From NCBI GenBank assembly GCA_014284505.1, contig JAAFYY010000001.1, positions 3,162,001 to 3,226,000 of the forward strand: 64,000 nt of DNA, given 5' to 3'. The notes under the pieces are model-generated. The model searched no databases. It was not told where the DNA came from and was given only the letters and a program-made list of their open reading frames with translations. A program made the translations under genes and the position numbers. Every line of letters begins with the position of its first letter. Within the stretch, counting starts at the first letter, position 1. This stretch comes from Streptacidiphilus sp. 4-A2 (lineage in GTDB: Bacteria; Actinomycetota; Actinomycetes; Streptomycetales; Streptomycetaceae). Below, in pieces: positions 21,038 to 29,938 of this stretch.

Positions 21038-22299
21038 CTCCCCCGGACCCCCGCATGTTCCGTGCCGCCCGCCGGGCGCTGCTCCGCCGACAGCTGCCGG
21101 AGGAGACCGGGCCGGTGACGCCGCCGTCCCAGTGCCCGTACCCGGCCGTGGGGACAGCAACGGGAGCGCGCCATCCGGCCGCGACCACGCCGGTGGCCGC
21201 GCCCGCGCCCGAGGCCGTGCTGGCCCAGGCCGAGACGTTCATCCGCCAGTTCGCGCTGGAGAACCCCGCCGTGACCGACCCGGAGCAGCGGCTGCGCGAG
21301 GTCCGCGCCTCGATCGAGGCCTACGGCAGTTACGAGCACACCCCGCAGGAACTGGTCTTCGGCGCACGCGCCGCCTGGCGCAACTCCGCGCGCTGCATCG
21401 GCCGGCTGTACTGGAACAACCTCACGGTGCGGGACCTGCGGCACCTGGACCACCCCGACATCGCCGCCCAGTGCGTCGAGCACCTGCGCATGGCCTCCAA
21501 CGGCGGCCGGATCAGGCCCGTCATCAGCGTCTTCGCCCCGGACCGCCCCGGGCGTCCGGCGCCGCGGCTGCTGGGCGAACAGCTGGTCCGCTACGCGGAC
21601 GACCCCCGCAGCGCCGAACGCGCGCGGCTGGCGCGGGAGCTGGGATGGCGCGGCGGCAGGGAGGAGTTCGCCGTGCTGCCGCTGCTGGTGCAGTCCGCGC
21701 CGGACCGGGACCCGGAGTTCTACGAGCTGCCCCCGGACGCGGTGCTCCAGGTGCCGCTCACGCATCCGGCACACCCCGGCTTCGCCCAGCTGGGCCTGCG
21801 CTGGTACGCGGTGCCCGCGGTGTCGGACATGACCCTGGAGATCGGCGGCATCAGCTATCCGGCCGCCCCGTTCAACGGCTGGTACATGGGGACGGAGATC
21901 GGCTCGCGCAATCTCGGCGACACCGACCGCTACAACCTGCTGCCGACCGTGGCCCGGCTGTTCGATCTGGACACCAGCAGCGAGCGGACGCTGTGGCGGG
22001 ACCGCGCGCTGGTCGAGCTGAACCTCGCGGTACTGCACTCCTTCGAGGCGGCCGGGGTGACCATGGCCGACCACCACACCGAGTCGGCCCGGTTCCTCTC
22101 CCACATCGACCGCGAGCAGCGGCACGGGCGGCCGGTGCCCACGGACTGGAGCTGGATCGTCCCGCCGCTGTCCGGATCGGCGACGCCGGTCTTCCACCGC
22201 TACTACGACCTGCCCGACGACCAGCTGCGCCCCGCCTTCCTGCACCGCTCCGCCCCCTGGGACCCGGCCCCGCGCGCCGCCCCCGGCCTGGCCTTCTGA
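21034..22299 (+). CDS. nos: Bacterial nitric oxide synthase, oxygenase domain
   Basis: Oxidises L-arginine to citrulline and NO. A 421-residue protein in one frame. The haem-thiolate Cys is in WRNSARCIGRLYW (about 121), and the Arg-binding Glu is in NGWYMGTEIGSRN (about 288). ASNGGRIRPVISVF and SMM-like flanks of the family are recognisable. As in other bacterial enzymes there is no attached reductase or calmodulin region, so an external electron donor is required. The GTG at 21034 overlaps the globin-reductase stop; an alternative start is ATG 21055. The first 60 residues are variable. In Streptomyces, NOS is known from thaxtomin nitration and from NO signalling. No thaxtomin genes are visible here, so a signalling or stress role is more likely. 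Confidence 0.95.
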   Translation: MTPPDPRMFRAARRALLRRQLPEETGPVTPPSQCPYPAVGTATGARHPAATTPVAAPAPEAVLAQAETFIRQFALENPAVTDPEQRLREVRASIEAYGSYEHTPQELVFGARAAWRNSARCIGRLYWNNLTVRDLRHLDHPDIAAQCVEHLRMASNGGRIRPVISVFAPDRPGRPAPRLLGEQLVRYADDPRSAERARLARELGWRGGREEFAVLPLLVQSAPDRDPEFYELPPDAVLQVPLTHPAHPGFAQLGLRWYAVPAVSDMTLEIGGISYPAAPFNGWYMGTEIGSRNLGDTDRYNLLPTVARLFDLDTSSERTLWRDRALVELNLAVLHSFEAAGVTMADHHTESARFLSHIDREQRHGRPVPTDWSWIVPPLSGSATPVFHRYYDLPDDQLRPAFLHRSAPWDPAPRAAPGLAF

Positions 22300-22418
22300 G
22301 CCGGCGACCCGGGGGGTGCCGTACGGGTCGTTCATGTCCACCTGCGAGGATCTTCGTTCGGCCGCCACCGGGAGTGCTCCCGGCGGCGGCCGCCACGAAG
22401 CCGACCCGGTAGGAGACC

Positions 22419-23816
22419 ATGAGCGCACCGACGTCCGATCAGCTCTCGGCGCCGCCCTGGCCGCAGCCACGGAAGCAGTCCCGGGGACCGGCCGCGGAGC
22501 GAATACCGGCGGCCGCTCCCGGCTCCGCCGCGCCGGTGGGCGCGATCGCGCTCTCGGTGGCCGGGCTGCTGCTGCTGGTCCTGATCGGCGCCGCGGCACC
22601 GAACGACCACACCCTGGACAGCCGGATGCCGCTGCTGGCGCTGCCGGCGCTGCCGGTCGGCGGGACGTCCACCTTTCTGACCCTGGCCGCGATAGCCGCG
22701 CAGGGGATCGGGCTGCTCGGACTGCTGCGCGCGGCCGCCCGGGGCTGGCGGCCGCCCACCCGGCGGCTGCTCGGGGCGGGCGCCGTCGGCGCCCTGCTGC
22801 TGTGCCTGGTGACCCCGGTCGGCTCGGCGGACGTGGCCAGCTACGCCGCCTACGGACGGATAGCCGCGCTCGGCGGCAGCCCCTATCTGACCGCCCCCGC
22901 CGACCTCGGCGGGGGTTACGCACGTCTGGTCAGCAGCAGCTGGCAGCACACCCCCTCGGTCTACGGGCCGCTCGCCACCTGGGTCCAGCAGCTGGCGGCG
23001 ACCATCGGCGGGGACCGTCCGATGCTGACCATCTGGCTGCTGATGCTGGCCAACGCGGCGGTGTACCTGCTCACCGGTCTGCTGCTGGTGCGCATCGCGC
23101 CCGACCGCACCCGGGCCGCGCTGCTGTGGGCGGCGAACCCGCTGCTGCTCGGACAGCTGGTGGGGGGCGGGCATCTGGACACCTATATGGCCCTGTTCGC
23201 CGCCTGCGCCGTCTATGTGGCGCTGCGGGCCAGGCATCTGTGGCACGAAGTGCTCATCGGGGTACTGCTGGGACTGACCTGCGGGGTGAAGATCAGCGCC
23301 GGGCTGCTGGCGGTCGGCCTGAGCTGGCCGCTGCTGCGGGCCCGGGACTGGCGGCGGCTTGGGGTGCGGGTGCCCGCCGCCGTGCTCACCCTGGTGGCCC
23401 TGTACGCCCCGGTCGGCCTGGGGGCGCTGGACCCCCTCTCCGACGCCTCGCAGATGGTCTCGGTGCCCTCGCTGTGGCAGCTGGTGCGCTGGGCCGGCCA
23501 CTCCTTCCCGGGACCGGCCGTGACCGCCGAGCTGACCAGCGTCACCTGGCCGCTGCTGATGCTGCTGTTCGCCTGGCTGATCCACCGCGAGTTCACCCGG
23601 CGGCACGCCGGGAGCGCGCCGCCGGTACTGGTCGCCGCCTTCGCCCTGGCCCTCGGCTGGCTGCTGGCCGCGCCCTGGTGCATGCCCTGGTACGCGGCCC
23701 TGGCCTGGCCGCTGGCCGCACTGCTGCCGCGCGCCCGTACCGACGTCTGCCTGCTGCTGCTCACCCTCGCCCTGGCGCTGTGCCACAACACCGGCGGCCA
23801 CGGCTGGAGCTGGTGA
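22419..23816 (+). CDS. Polyprenol-phosphate-mannose-dependent mannosyltransferase, MptB-like
   Basis: GT-C membrane glycosyltransferase, 465 residues, about 12 hydrophobic segments, in one frame. GTAGGAG precedes the ATG. TPVGSADVASYAAYGRIAAL near 130 contains the first-loop acidic residue typical of this superfamily, and AANPLLLGQLVGGGHLDTYM near 230 is the conserved MptB-type block. MptB adds alpha-1,6-mannose during lipoglycan assembly in mycobacteria and corynebacteria; streptomycete homologues have uncharacterised acceptors. It starts 119 bp after nos on the same strand and could be co-transcribed, but no functional link is evident. Confidence 0.83.
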   Translation: MSAPTSDQLSAPPWPQPRKQSRGPAAERIPAAAPGSAAPVGAIALSVAGLLLLVLIGAAAPNDHTLDSRMPLLALPALPVGGTSTFLTLAAIAAQGIGLLGLLRAAARGWRPPTRRLLGAGAVGALLLCLVTPVGSADVASYAAYGRIAALGGSPYLTAPADLGGGYARLVSSSWQHTPSVYGPLATWVQQLAATIGGDRPMLTIWLLMLANAAVYLLTGLLLVRIAPDRTRAALLWAANPLLLGQLVGGGHLDTYMALFAACAVYVALRARHLWHEVLIGVLLGLTCGVKISAGLLAVGLSWPLLRARDWRRLGVRVPAAVLTLVALYAPVGLGALDPLSDASQMVSVPSLWQLVRWAGHSFPGPAVTAELTSVTWPLLMLLFAWLIHREFTRRHAGSAPPVLVAAFALALGWLLAAPWCMPWYAALAWPLAALLPRARTDVCLLLLTLALALCHNTGGHGWSW

Positions 23817-23818
23817 AC

Positions 23819-23851
23819 AGCCCGCCCGCCCGCACCCCGGGCGGGCGGGCT
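23819..23851. terminator. Bidirectional hairpin between convergent genes
   Basis: AGCCCGCCCGCC (23819-23830) pairs with GGCGGGCGGGCT (23840-23851), with a 9-nt loop, directly between the stop codons of the mannosyltransferase and phosphoribosyltransferase genes. Confidence 0.8.
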
Positions 23852-24495
23852 CAGCTGCCGGGCCCGGCGGCGCGCTCCAGGCAGGCGAGCACCTCCTCGT
23901 CGGTGGTCTGGGTGAAGTCCTCGTAGAACTGCCCGACCCCGAAGAAGTCGAGCGGGGTGTGCACGGCCACCACCTCGTCGGCCGCGTCCCCGATCCGGGC
24001 GGCCACATCCCGGGGCCCCACCGGCACCGCGAGCAGCACCCGCTCCGCGCCCAGCCCACGGACGATCAGGCAGGCGGCGCGCGCACTCGCACCGGTGGCC
24101 ACGCCGTCGTCGACCAGCACCGCCGTCCGTCCGCCGAGAGCGGCCCGCGGCCGCCCGCCCCGATAGCGGCGCGAGCGGCGCTCCAGCTCGGCCCGCTCCC
24201 GCTGCTCCACCTCGGCCAGCTCGGCCGCACTGGTGCGGGTCAGCCGCACCAGCGAGTCGTCCAGCACCCGCACCCCGCCCTCGCCGATGGCGCCCATGGC
24301 CAGCTCCGGCTGGGCCGGCGCGCCGAGCTTGCGCACCACCACCACGTCCAGCGGCACGCCCAGCACCGCCGCGACCTCCGCCGCCACCGGCACCCCGCCC
24401 CTGGGCAGTCCGAGGACGACCGCCGGCACGCCGCGCAGCGGCCACAGCCGTGCGGCCAGCCGCCGCCCCGCATCGGGACGATCGACGAAGTACAT
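23851..24495 (-). CDS. Phosphoribosyltransferase family protein
   Basis: A 214-residue type I PRTase-fold protein in one frame. GLPRGGVPVAAEVAAVLG (about 29-46) and the PRPP-binding motif VLVDDGVATGASARAA (about 125-140) are intact. VVVRKLGAPAQPELAMGAIGEGG is typical of the actinobacterial stand-alone group that is often found near dormancy or hydrolase genes. The base substrate is not known. The start ATG at 24493-24495 begins MYFVDRPDAGRRLA. Confidence 0.9.
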   Translation of the reverse strand: MYFVDRPDAGRRLAARLWPLRGVPAVVLGLPRGGVPVAAEVAAVLGVPLDVVVVRKLGAPAQPELAMGAIGEGGVRVLDDSLVRLTRTSAAELAEVEQRERAELERRSRRYRGGRPRAALGGRTAVLVDDGVATGASARAACLIVRGLGAERVLLAVPVGPRDVAARIGDAADEVVAVHTPLDFFGVGQFYEDFTQTTDEEVLACLERAAGPGS

Positions 24496-24830
24496 GAATC
24501 AGCCCCCGCCGCAGTCGGGACCGGTGGGGATGCGTTCCGGGTGCCCGGGCCAGGCCCGTTCGCGTTCCCCGCTCGCTTGAACTCCAACATACTCCGGTCG
24601 CCGGGGCCGTTCCCGGGGCCACCACGGGCCAGACCGCGCGGCTCCGGTCGCCGGGTCGGCGCACGCTCCGCCGTCCGGGTGAATTCAGGAGTGAACCATG
24701 TGGCGAACCACCGGCCCGGGCCCACCCGCAGCCTGTAGGGTCGCCTGCGGGACGGTCGGGGCGGGCTGCCGCTGCCGTCCCAGCGGATCGCCCCGCCCCT
24801 GGCTCGGACTCGCGGAAGAAGGTCGTCGTC
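24496..24830. other. Intergenic region, no supported gene
   Basis: A 335-bp gap between divergent genes. It contains GC-rich repeats of CCGGTCGCCGGG type (24592-24610, 24647-24657) and a GAATTCAGGAGTGAACC stretch before an ATG at 24699. That ATG frame has no recognisable product, so I do not call it. Confidence 0.5.
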
Positions 24831-24950
24831 ATGTCCTCTGGGCTCGTGCAGCTCGCCCTCAGCAACGCTGACCGGGACGACATCATCTGGTACGTGATCA
24901 TGGCCGCGGTCTTCATCGTCGGGGTCGTCTTCGCCTTCCGGAGCAACTGA
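24831..24950 (+). CDS. Very small membrane protein (39 aa)
   Basis: ATG 24831 follows AGAAGG and encodes MSSGLVQLALSNADRDD, then the hydrophobic IIWYVIMAAVFIVGVVFAF, and ends RSN. It is a single-pass small protein with a short polar N terminus. Codon use is GC3-rich and the ribosome binding site is well placed, so it is probably real. Function unknown. It stands alone in its orientation. Confidence 0.6.
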   Translation: MSSGLVQLALSNADRDDIIWYVIMAAVFIVGVVFAFRSN

Positions 24951-25110
24951 ACCGGTCCCCGCCCCGTCGCCCCGGCGCGCCACCCGCTCACCCGCTCACC
25001 GCGGGGCGCGCACGGGGCTCCTGCACGCCGGTCGTACCCCGAGCACGCCCCCCACCGCACCCTGCACGGCCGGGCCCATCCGGCCCGCGACGCCCTAGCA
25101 TCGCCAGGGG

Positions 25111-25144
25111 GAACGGGCGCGACGGCTGGGGGCCGTCGCGTTCC
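25111..25144 (+). promoter_or_regulatory. Leader hairpin upstream of the hypothetical gene
   Basis: GGAACGGGCGCGACGGC and GGCCGTCGCGTTCC form a stem with a two-base bulge, 48 bp before the ATG at 25192. A -10-like TAGCAT lies at 25095-25100, so the hairpin would be at the very 5' end of the transcript. Confidence 0.4.
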
Positions 25145-25191
25145 AGGCGCAGCCGACGGCCGCCCGGAGCGGGCGGCGAACAGGGGGCGAG

Positions 25192-25951
25192 ATGACATTT
25201 CTCAGCGATCTGGCCAATGCGGCCCGGCATCAACTACGCCACGGTCAGCGTGGCGAACAAGGACAACCTGGGCCTGCTGCGGCTCGCCGTGGTACCCGAG
25301 ATCAGCTCCATCGTGCGGCGCCAGGCGGCGCTCCAGGCGCTGCACGACGAGAACCGCAGCGTCGACCTGATCGCCTACTGCGCCGCCGGGCCCACCGGCG
25401 ACAGCGGATACCTGGCCTCCAGCGGGGTCAACATCCGCTCGTCCCACTCGGGCACACCGATCGACCGCGGCCTGCCGCAGACCTTCTATCTGCCGGCGGC
25501 CCCACCCGCCGGGCTGGCCGGCAACATCCGGGCGCAGGCCAACTACGCCTGGCTGGGCGCGAGCACGACCGGCCACACCACCACCCCCGATCCCGGCTCC
25601 GGGCTCGCGGCGGACCCGACCCGGGTCGCCTCGTACTTCGAGATCACCCTCCCGACCATCGGCCGCAAGATGGGGCTGCTGTCCGGCGGGCGCCTGTGCT
25701 ACGACCCGTTCCACCACCGCTGCTTCATCTCGGAGCACTACGCGGTGCAGTACGAGCTGATCAACCTGCCCGCGGTGACGGCCCACGCCGTCTACAACCC
25801 GCTGCGGGCCGAGATCCACGCCTTCGATCTGGCCCGCGCCGCCGCCGTCGCGGCAGCGGCGGCGCCCGGCGCCCACGGGGTGGCCGCCCCGCAGCCGTGG
25901 TCCGATCTGTACGACAGCATCGTGGACCGCATCTACCAGAACCTGCTGTAG
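25192..25951 (+). CDS. Hypothetical protein of unknown family
   Basis: About 250 residues. ATG 25192 with GGGGGCGAG before it gives MTFLSDLANAA, then one frame change near 25215-25222 leads into GINYATVSVANKDNLGLLRL. There are no predicted membrane segments or signal peptide. Notable blocks are NRSVDLIAYCAAGPTGDSGY, a Pro/Ala stretch (FYLPAAPPAGLAG), ASYFEITLPTIGRKMGLLSG and CYDPFHHRCFISEHYAVQYE, the last with Cys-His-His-Cys-His that could bind metal. The C terminus has an Ala-rich helix and ends SDLYDSIVDRIYQNLL. I do not recognise the family. It stands alone with no operon partner. Confidence 0.6.
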
Positions 25952-26190
25952 TCACCAACCAGCCTCCCAGAAATGTCAGTTGACTGATCATCAGCGGGGG
26001 CCGTCCGCCCGTGCCCGCACCGGGAGGACCTGCTCCCCGGCGCCGGGCTGACCGCGCCGGACGGCGGCCCCGCGCCCCGGCTGCGCGGCGGAACGGACGC
26101 CTGATCCACCGGCCCCGTGTCCGGCGATGTCCGCACCGTCTGCGAGAGTGGAGGCCCTGTCCCGTCGCCGTACCCAGGAGCACAGACCCG

Positions 26191-27054
26191 TTGTCCCAGC
26201 AGCACGAAGCACCGACCGGCCGCGACGGCCGCGGCGATCCCCTGCTCCCGGCCGAGCTGCGGTCCGGGCTGCGGTCCGACTGCGCGAGCTGCTTCGGGCT
26301 GTGCTGTGTGGCGCTGCCGTTCGCCCGTTCGGCCGACTTCGCGGTGGACAAGGGGGCCGGGCAGCCCTGCGGAAACCTGGGGCCGGACTTCGGCTGCGGG
26401 GTGCACGACCGGCTCCGGCAGGAGGGCTTCTCCGGCTGCACCGTCTTCGACTGCTTCGGGGCCGGACAGAAGGTCTCCCAGCTGACATTCGGCGGACACA
26501 GCTGGCGCGAGCGGCCGAAGAGCGCCCGCCGGATGTTCCAGGTCCTGCCGGTGATGCGGCACCTGCACGAACTGCTCTGGTATCTCGCCGAGGCGCTGGA
26601 ACTGCCGCAGGCCCGCCCGCTGCACCGGGAGCTGCGCCGGACATTCGGCACGGTCGACCGGCTCACCCGGGGCAGCGCCGATTCCATCACCGGGATCGAC
26701 ATGCCGGCGGTACACCAGTCGGTCAGCGAACTACTGCTGCGTGCAAGCGAGTTGGCGCGGGCAGAGGTGCCGGGCCGGCGGCCCGACCACCGCGGCGCGG
26801 ATCTGATCGGGGCCGCGCTCACCGGCGCCGACCTGCGTGGTGCGAGCCTGCGCGGCGCCCGGCTGATCGCCGCCGACCTGAGGAAGGCGGATCTGCGCCG
26901 GGCCGACCTGATCGGGGCCGACCTCCGGGACGCGGATCTCAGCGGGGCCGACCTCCGCGACTGCCTCTTCCTCACCCAGGCCCAACTCAACGCCGCCCGC
27001 GGCAGCGCGGCCACCTCACTGCCGTCGGCCCTCACCCGTCCCGCGCACTGGTAG
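26191..27054 (+). CDS. Pentapeptide-repeat protein with N-terminal Cys-rich module
   Basis: 287 residues in one frame from TTG 26191, with AGGAG 10 bp upstream. The N-terminal module (about 25-100) has SDCASCFGLCCVALPF, CGNLGPDFGCGVH and GFSGCTVFDCFGAGQ, a YkgJ-like zinc/iron-cluster Cys arrangement. A helical region follows (FQVLPVMRHLHELLWYLAEA). The C-terminal third (about 200-270) is a right-handed pentapeptide beta-helix of about 12 A(D/N)LxG units (GADLIGAALTGADLRGASLR). Such fusions are recurrent in Streptomyces but uncharacterised; pentapeptide helices of the Qnr/MfpA type mimic DNA, while others are structural. The frame is open upstream to 26011, but that stretch lacks family similarity. 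Confidence 0.82.
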   Translation: MSQQHEAPTGRDGRGDPLLPAELRSGLRSDCASCFGLCCVALPFARSADFAVDKGAGQPCGNLGPDFGCGVHDRLRQEGFSGCTVFDCFGAGQKVSQLTFGGHSWRERPKSARRMFQVLPVMRHLHELLWYLAEALELPQARPLHRELRRTFGTVDRLTRGSADSITGIDMPAVHQSVSELLLRASELARAEVPGRRPDHRGADLIGAALTGADLRGASLRGARLIAADLRKADLRRADLIGADLRDADLSGADLRDCLFLTQAQLNAARGSAATSLPSALTRPAHW

Positions 27055-27520
27055 CGGCTCGCGCGCCCCACTGGGCACCACCGCACCGACCTGGGCGAAC
27101 CGGCGCCAGGGGTGGACAAACCAGCCGAAACCCCCGGCAACGCTTTGACAATGGCAGATCAAAATATCTGTCTTGAGCGTTGACTGCACACCGGCGAGAT
27201 GCGTTCCTATGAGGCAGCAGTCCGTACCCCCCGAGCACATCCCCACGACCCGAGCGCCGGACCGGCGGACCGCCGGACCGCGCTCCACGGTCGAGCGCCT
27301 GAACACGGTCCGCGCGGTCTGATTCCAGGCTGCGCCTGGTAACGCGCACAGCACGCACCGCGCCACACCGCACCGCGCACAGTACCGACAGACGTCACCG
27401 CACTGGTACGGACACGCCGCCTCGTCATCCCGGCAGACGGGCTGATTCGGCGTACCCCGGCACGGAATTCCCCCGGAAGTCCCGGGGCAACGACGCACCA
27501 CTCCAGAGAGAGGAAACTCG
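27055..27520. promoter_or_regulatory. Promoter region of the S53 peptidase gene
   Basis: A 466-bp gap. Around 27145-27185 the sequence turns AT-rich: TTGACA, then CAGAT-CAAAAT-ATCTG (a short inverted repeat) and TTGACT, plausible promoter and operator elements. 27340-27400 is a low-complexity run of GCACCGCGCAC-like repeats. I find no convincing gene. Confidence 0.45.
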
Positions 27521-29782
27521 TTGCGCGCGAACAAGCCGGACGCCAGCCACAGCTGGCGCCGCATCACCGCGATCGTCACCCCGATCGCGCTCGCCGTGGG
27601 CGGAATGCTGGCCCTCACCCCCGTCTCGGCGCAGGCCCTGACCCCTGCCCAGAACGCCAACGCGAGCGCGGTGCACGCCGCCTGCCCGGCCACCGCCGCG
27701 CCCGGCAAGATGGCCTGCCAGGTGCTCAAGCGCACCGCGATCCACCCCGAGCTGCAGAACTCCTCACCCGCCCGCCATCCCCTCGGGCTACGGCTACGGA
27801 CCCTCCCAGCTCCAGTCGGCCTACAACGTCGCCTCCGCCGCGTCCGCCGACGGCGGCAGTGCCACGGTCGCCCTGGTCGACGCCTACGACGACCCGACGG
27901 CCGCCAGCGACCTGGCCGCCTACCGGTCCGCCGCCGGGCTGCCCACCGCCAGCTTCAGCAAGGTGAACCAGAACGGGCAGGCCTCGCCGCTGCCCGCCGA
28001 GGCCCCGACCTCGGACGACTGGACCCTGGAGGAGTCGCTCGACCTGGACATGGTCTCCGCCATCTGCCCGAACTGCAAGATCGTTCTGGTCGAGGCGCAG
28101 GACGACTCCAGCGACGGCCTGTACGTCGCCGAGAACACCGCCGCCAGCCTGGCCGGCTACGTCTCCAACTCCTGGGGCGGCACCGAGGCGTCGACCGACA
28201 CCAGCCTCGACTCCGAGTACTTCGACCACCCCGGCACCGTGATCACGGCCTCCGCCGGTGACTCCGGCTACGGCGTGATCTACCCGGCGACCTCGCCGTA
28301 TGTGGTCTCCGTCGGCGGTACCAGCCTGAGCACCGCGTCCAACTCCCGCGGCTGGTCCGAGACCGTCTGGGGTTCGAGCTCCGGCGGCGAGGGCACCGGC
28401 TCCGGCTGCTCCGCCTACGAGCCCAAGCCCTCCTGGCAGACCGACACCGGCTGCACCTTCCGCACCGACAACGACGTCGCGGCCGACGCCGACCCGAGCA
28501 CCGGTGTCGCGGTCTACGACACCTCCAACGGCAACGGCGGCTGGAACGAGGTCGGCGGCACCAGCGCCTCCTCCCCGATGATCGCCGCGATGTACGCGCT
28601 GGCGGGCAACGCCGGCAGCAACCCGGCCGAGGACATCTACCAGCACACCGGCAACCTGTACCCGGTCACCAGCGGCGCCGACGGCAGCTGCAGCCCGACC
28701 TACCTGTGCACCGCCGGCAGCGGCTACAACGGCCCGACCGGCAACGGCACCCGAACGGCCTGGCGGCCTTCGGCGGCGGCAGCACCACCGGTAACACGGT
28801 GACGGTGACCAACCCGGGCAGCCAGTCCGGCAAGGTCGGGACAGCGGTCTCGTTGCAGATCTCCGGATCCGACTCGGCCAGCGGACAGACCCTCACCTAC
28901 TCCGCCACCGGCCTGCCCGCCGGGCTGTCCATCTCCAGCAGCGGCCTGATCTCCGGCACCCCGACCACCGCCGCGACCTCCTCGGTGACGGTCACCGCCA
29001 AGGACACCACCGGCGCCACCGGCAGCACCACCTTCAGCTGGACCGTCAGCGCCGCCACCGGCAACACGGTGACGGTGACCAGCCCCGGCAACCAGACCGG
29101 CACCGTCGGGAAGGCCGTCTCGCTGCAGATCTCCGGATCCGACTCGGCCAGCGGACAGACCCTCACCTACTCCGCCACCGGCCTGCCCGCCGGGCTGTCC
29201 ATCTCCAGCAGCGGCCTGATCTCCGGCACCCCGACCACCGCCGCGACCTCCTCGGTGACGGTCACCGCCAAGGACACCACCGGCGCCACCGGCAGCACCA
29301 CCTTCAGCTGGACCGTCAGCTCCTCCAGCAGCTGCGCCTCCCCCGGCAACAAGGTCGCCAACGGCACCTTCGCCAGCGGCGCGACCAGCTGGACCTCCAG
29401 CCCACGTCATCGGTGAGTGGGCGCCTCCGAGAACCCCTACACCGGCAACTACGACGCCTGGCTCGACGGCTACGGCACCTCGCACACCGACACGCTCTCC
29501 CAGTCGGTGACCATCCCGGCCAACTGCTCGGCCACGCTGAACCTGTGGCTGCACATCGACAGCGCGCAGACCGGGACCACCAACGGCTCCTTTACCGTCA
29601 GCGTCGGTGGCACCGTGATCGGCACCTACACCAACCTGAACGCGGCCACCGGCTACCAGGAGCACAGCTTCAACGTCTCGTCCTACGCGGGCAAGACGGT
29701 GACGCTGCTGTTCACCGGAGTCGAGACCAACAGCAACCAGACCAGCTACGTGGTCGGCGAGGTCGCCCTGAACGCCTCCTGA
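27521..29782 (+). CDS. Secreted S53 (sedolisin) peptidase with Ig-like repeats and C-terminal jelly-roll domain
   Basis: Secreted acid serine-carboxyl peptidase of about 750 residues, starting at TTG 27521 after GAGAGAGGAAA. The signal peptide spans about 1-40 (PIALAVGGMLALTPVSAQA). The catalytic domain has the Glu-Asp pair in DDWTLEESLDLDMV, the oxyanion Asp in TASAGDSGYG and the nucleophile in GGTSASSPMIAAMYALAG, a full Ser-Glu-Asp set. Two almost identical putative-Ig (He_PIG) domains follow (about 425-600), then a C-terminal beta-sandwich starting NGTFASGATSWTSS that probably binds substrate or carbohydrate. There is no long propeptide of the classical fungal kind, as in other actinobacterial S53 proteins. 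Frame changes lie near 27775, 28750 and 29405. Confidence 0.9.
28793..29320 (+). repeat. Two tandem ~270-bp near-identical Ig-domain repeats
   Basis: Units 28793-29062 and 29063-29320 encode He_PIG-type domains (SLQISGSDSASGQTLTYSAT ... TTFSWTVS). From about 28857 onward the two units are identical over long stretches, differing mainly in the first 60 bases. The near-identity at synonymous sites points to recent duplication or gene conversion. Confidence 0.92.
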
Positions 29783-29813
29783 CCCGACCCGGCCCTCCGG
29801 GCCACTGACAGTC

Positions 29814-29846
29814 CCGTGGGCCCCGCCGTGACGGCGGGGCCCACGG
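29814..29846 (+). terminator. Strong hairpin after the S53 peptidase gene
   Basis: CCGTGGGCCCCGCC (29814-29827) pairs perfectly with GGCGGGGCCCACGG (29833-29846). Confidence 0.85.
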
Positions 29847-29921
29847 TCGTCCCGGCGGTGATCGTCCAACAGACAGCCGTGTGCGATTCGGACCGGCGAA
29901 CCCTGTTCAGTACTAATGATG

Positions 29922-29938
29922 TGTGACATAGTACAGAG
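29922..29938 (+). promoter_or_regulatory. Candidate GntR operator, copy 1
   Basis: TGTGACATAGTACAGAG ends directly before the GTG start of the hydroxyproline operon. Its core TGT-N8-ACA is an inverted half-site arrangement like those used by FadR-type GntR proteins. It matches the sequence at 37462-37478 at 14 of 17 positions. CAGTACTAAT (29908-29917) upstream may be the -10 region, which would make the mRNA nearly leaderless. Confidence 0.6.

Noticed and set aside
21034..22299. Thaxtomin-type NOS (txtD) within a phytotoxin cluster
   Set aside because: No txtA/B synthetases or nitrating P450 are found in the surrounding 20 kb.
24699..24880. Small ORF after AGGAGTGAACC
   Set aside because: The product is Gly/Pro/Arg-rich without a recognisable motif, and the frame overlaps the better-supported 39-residue membrane protein.
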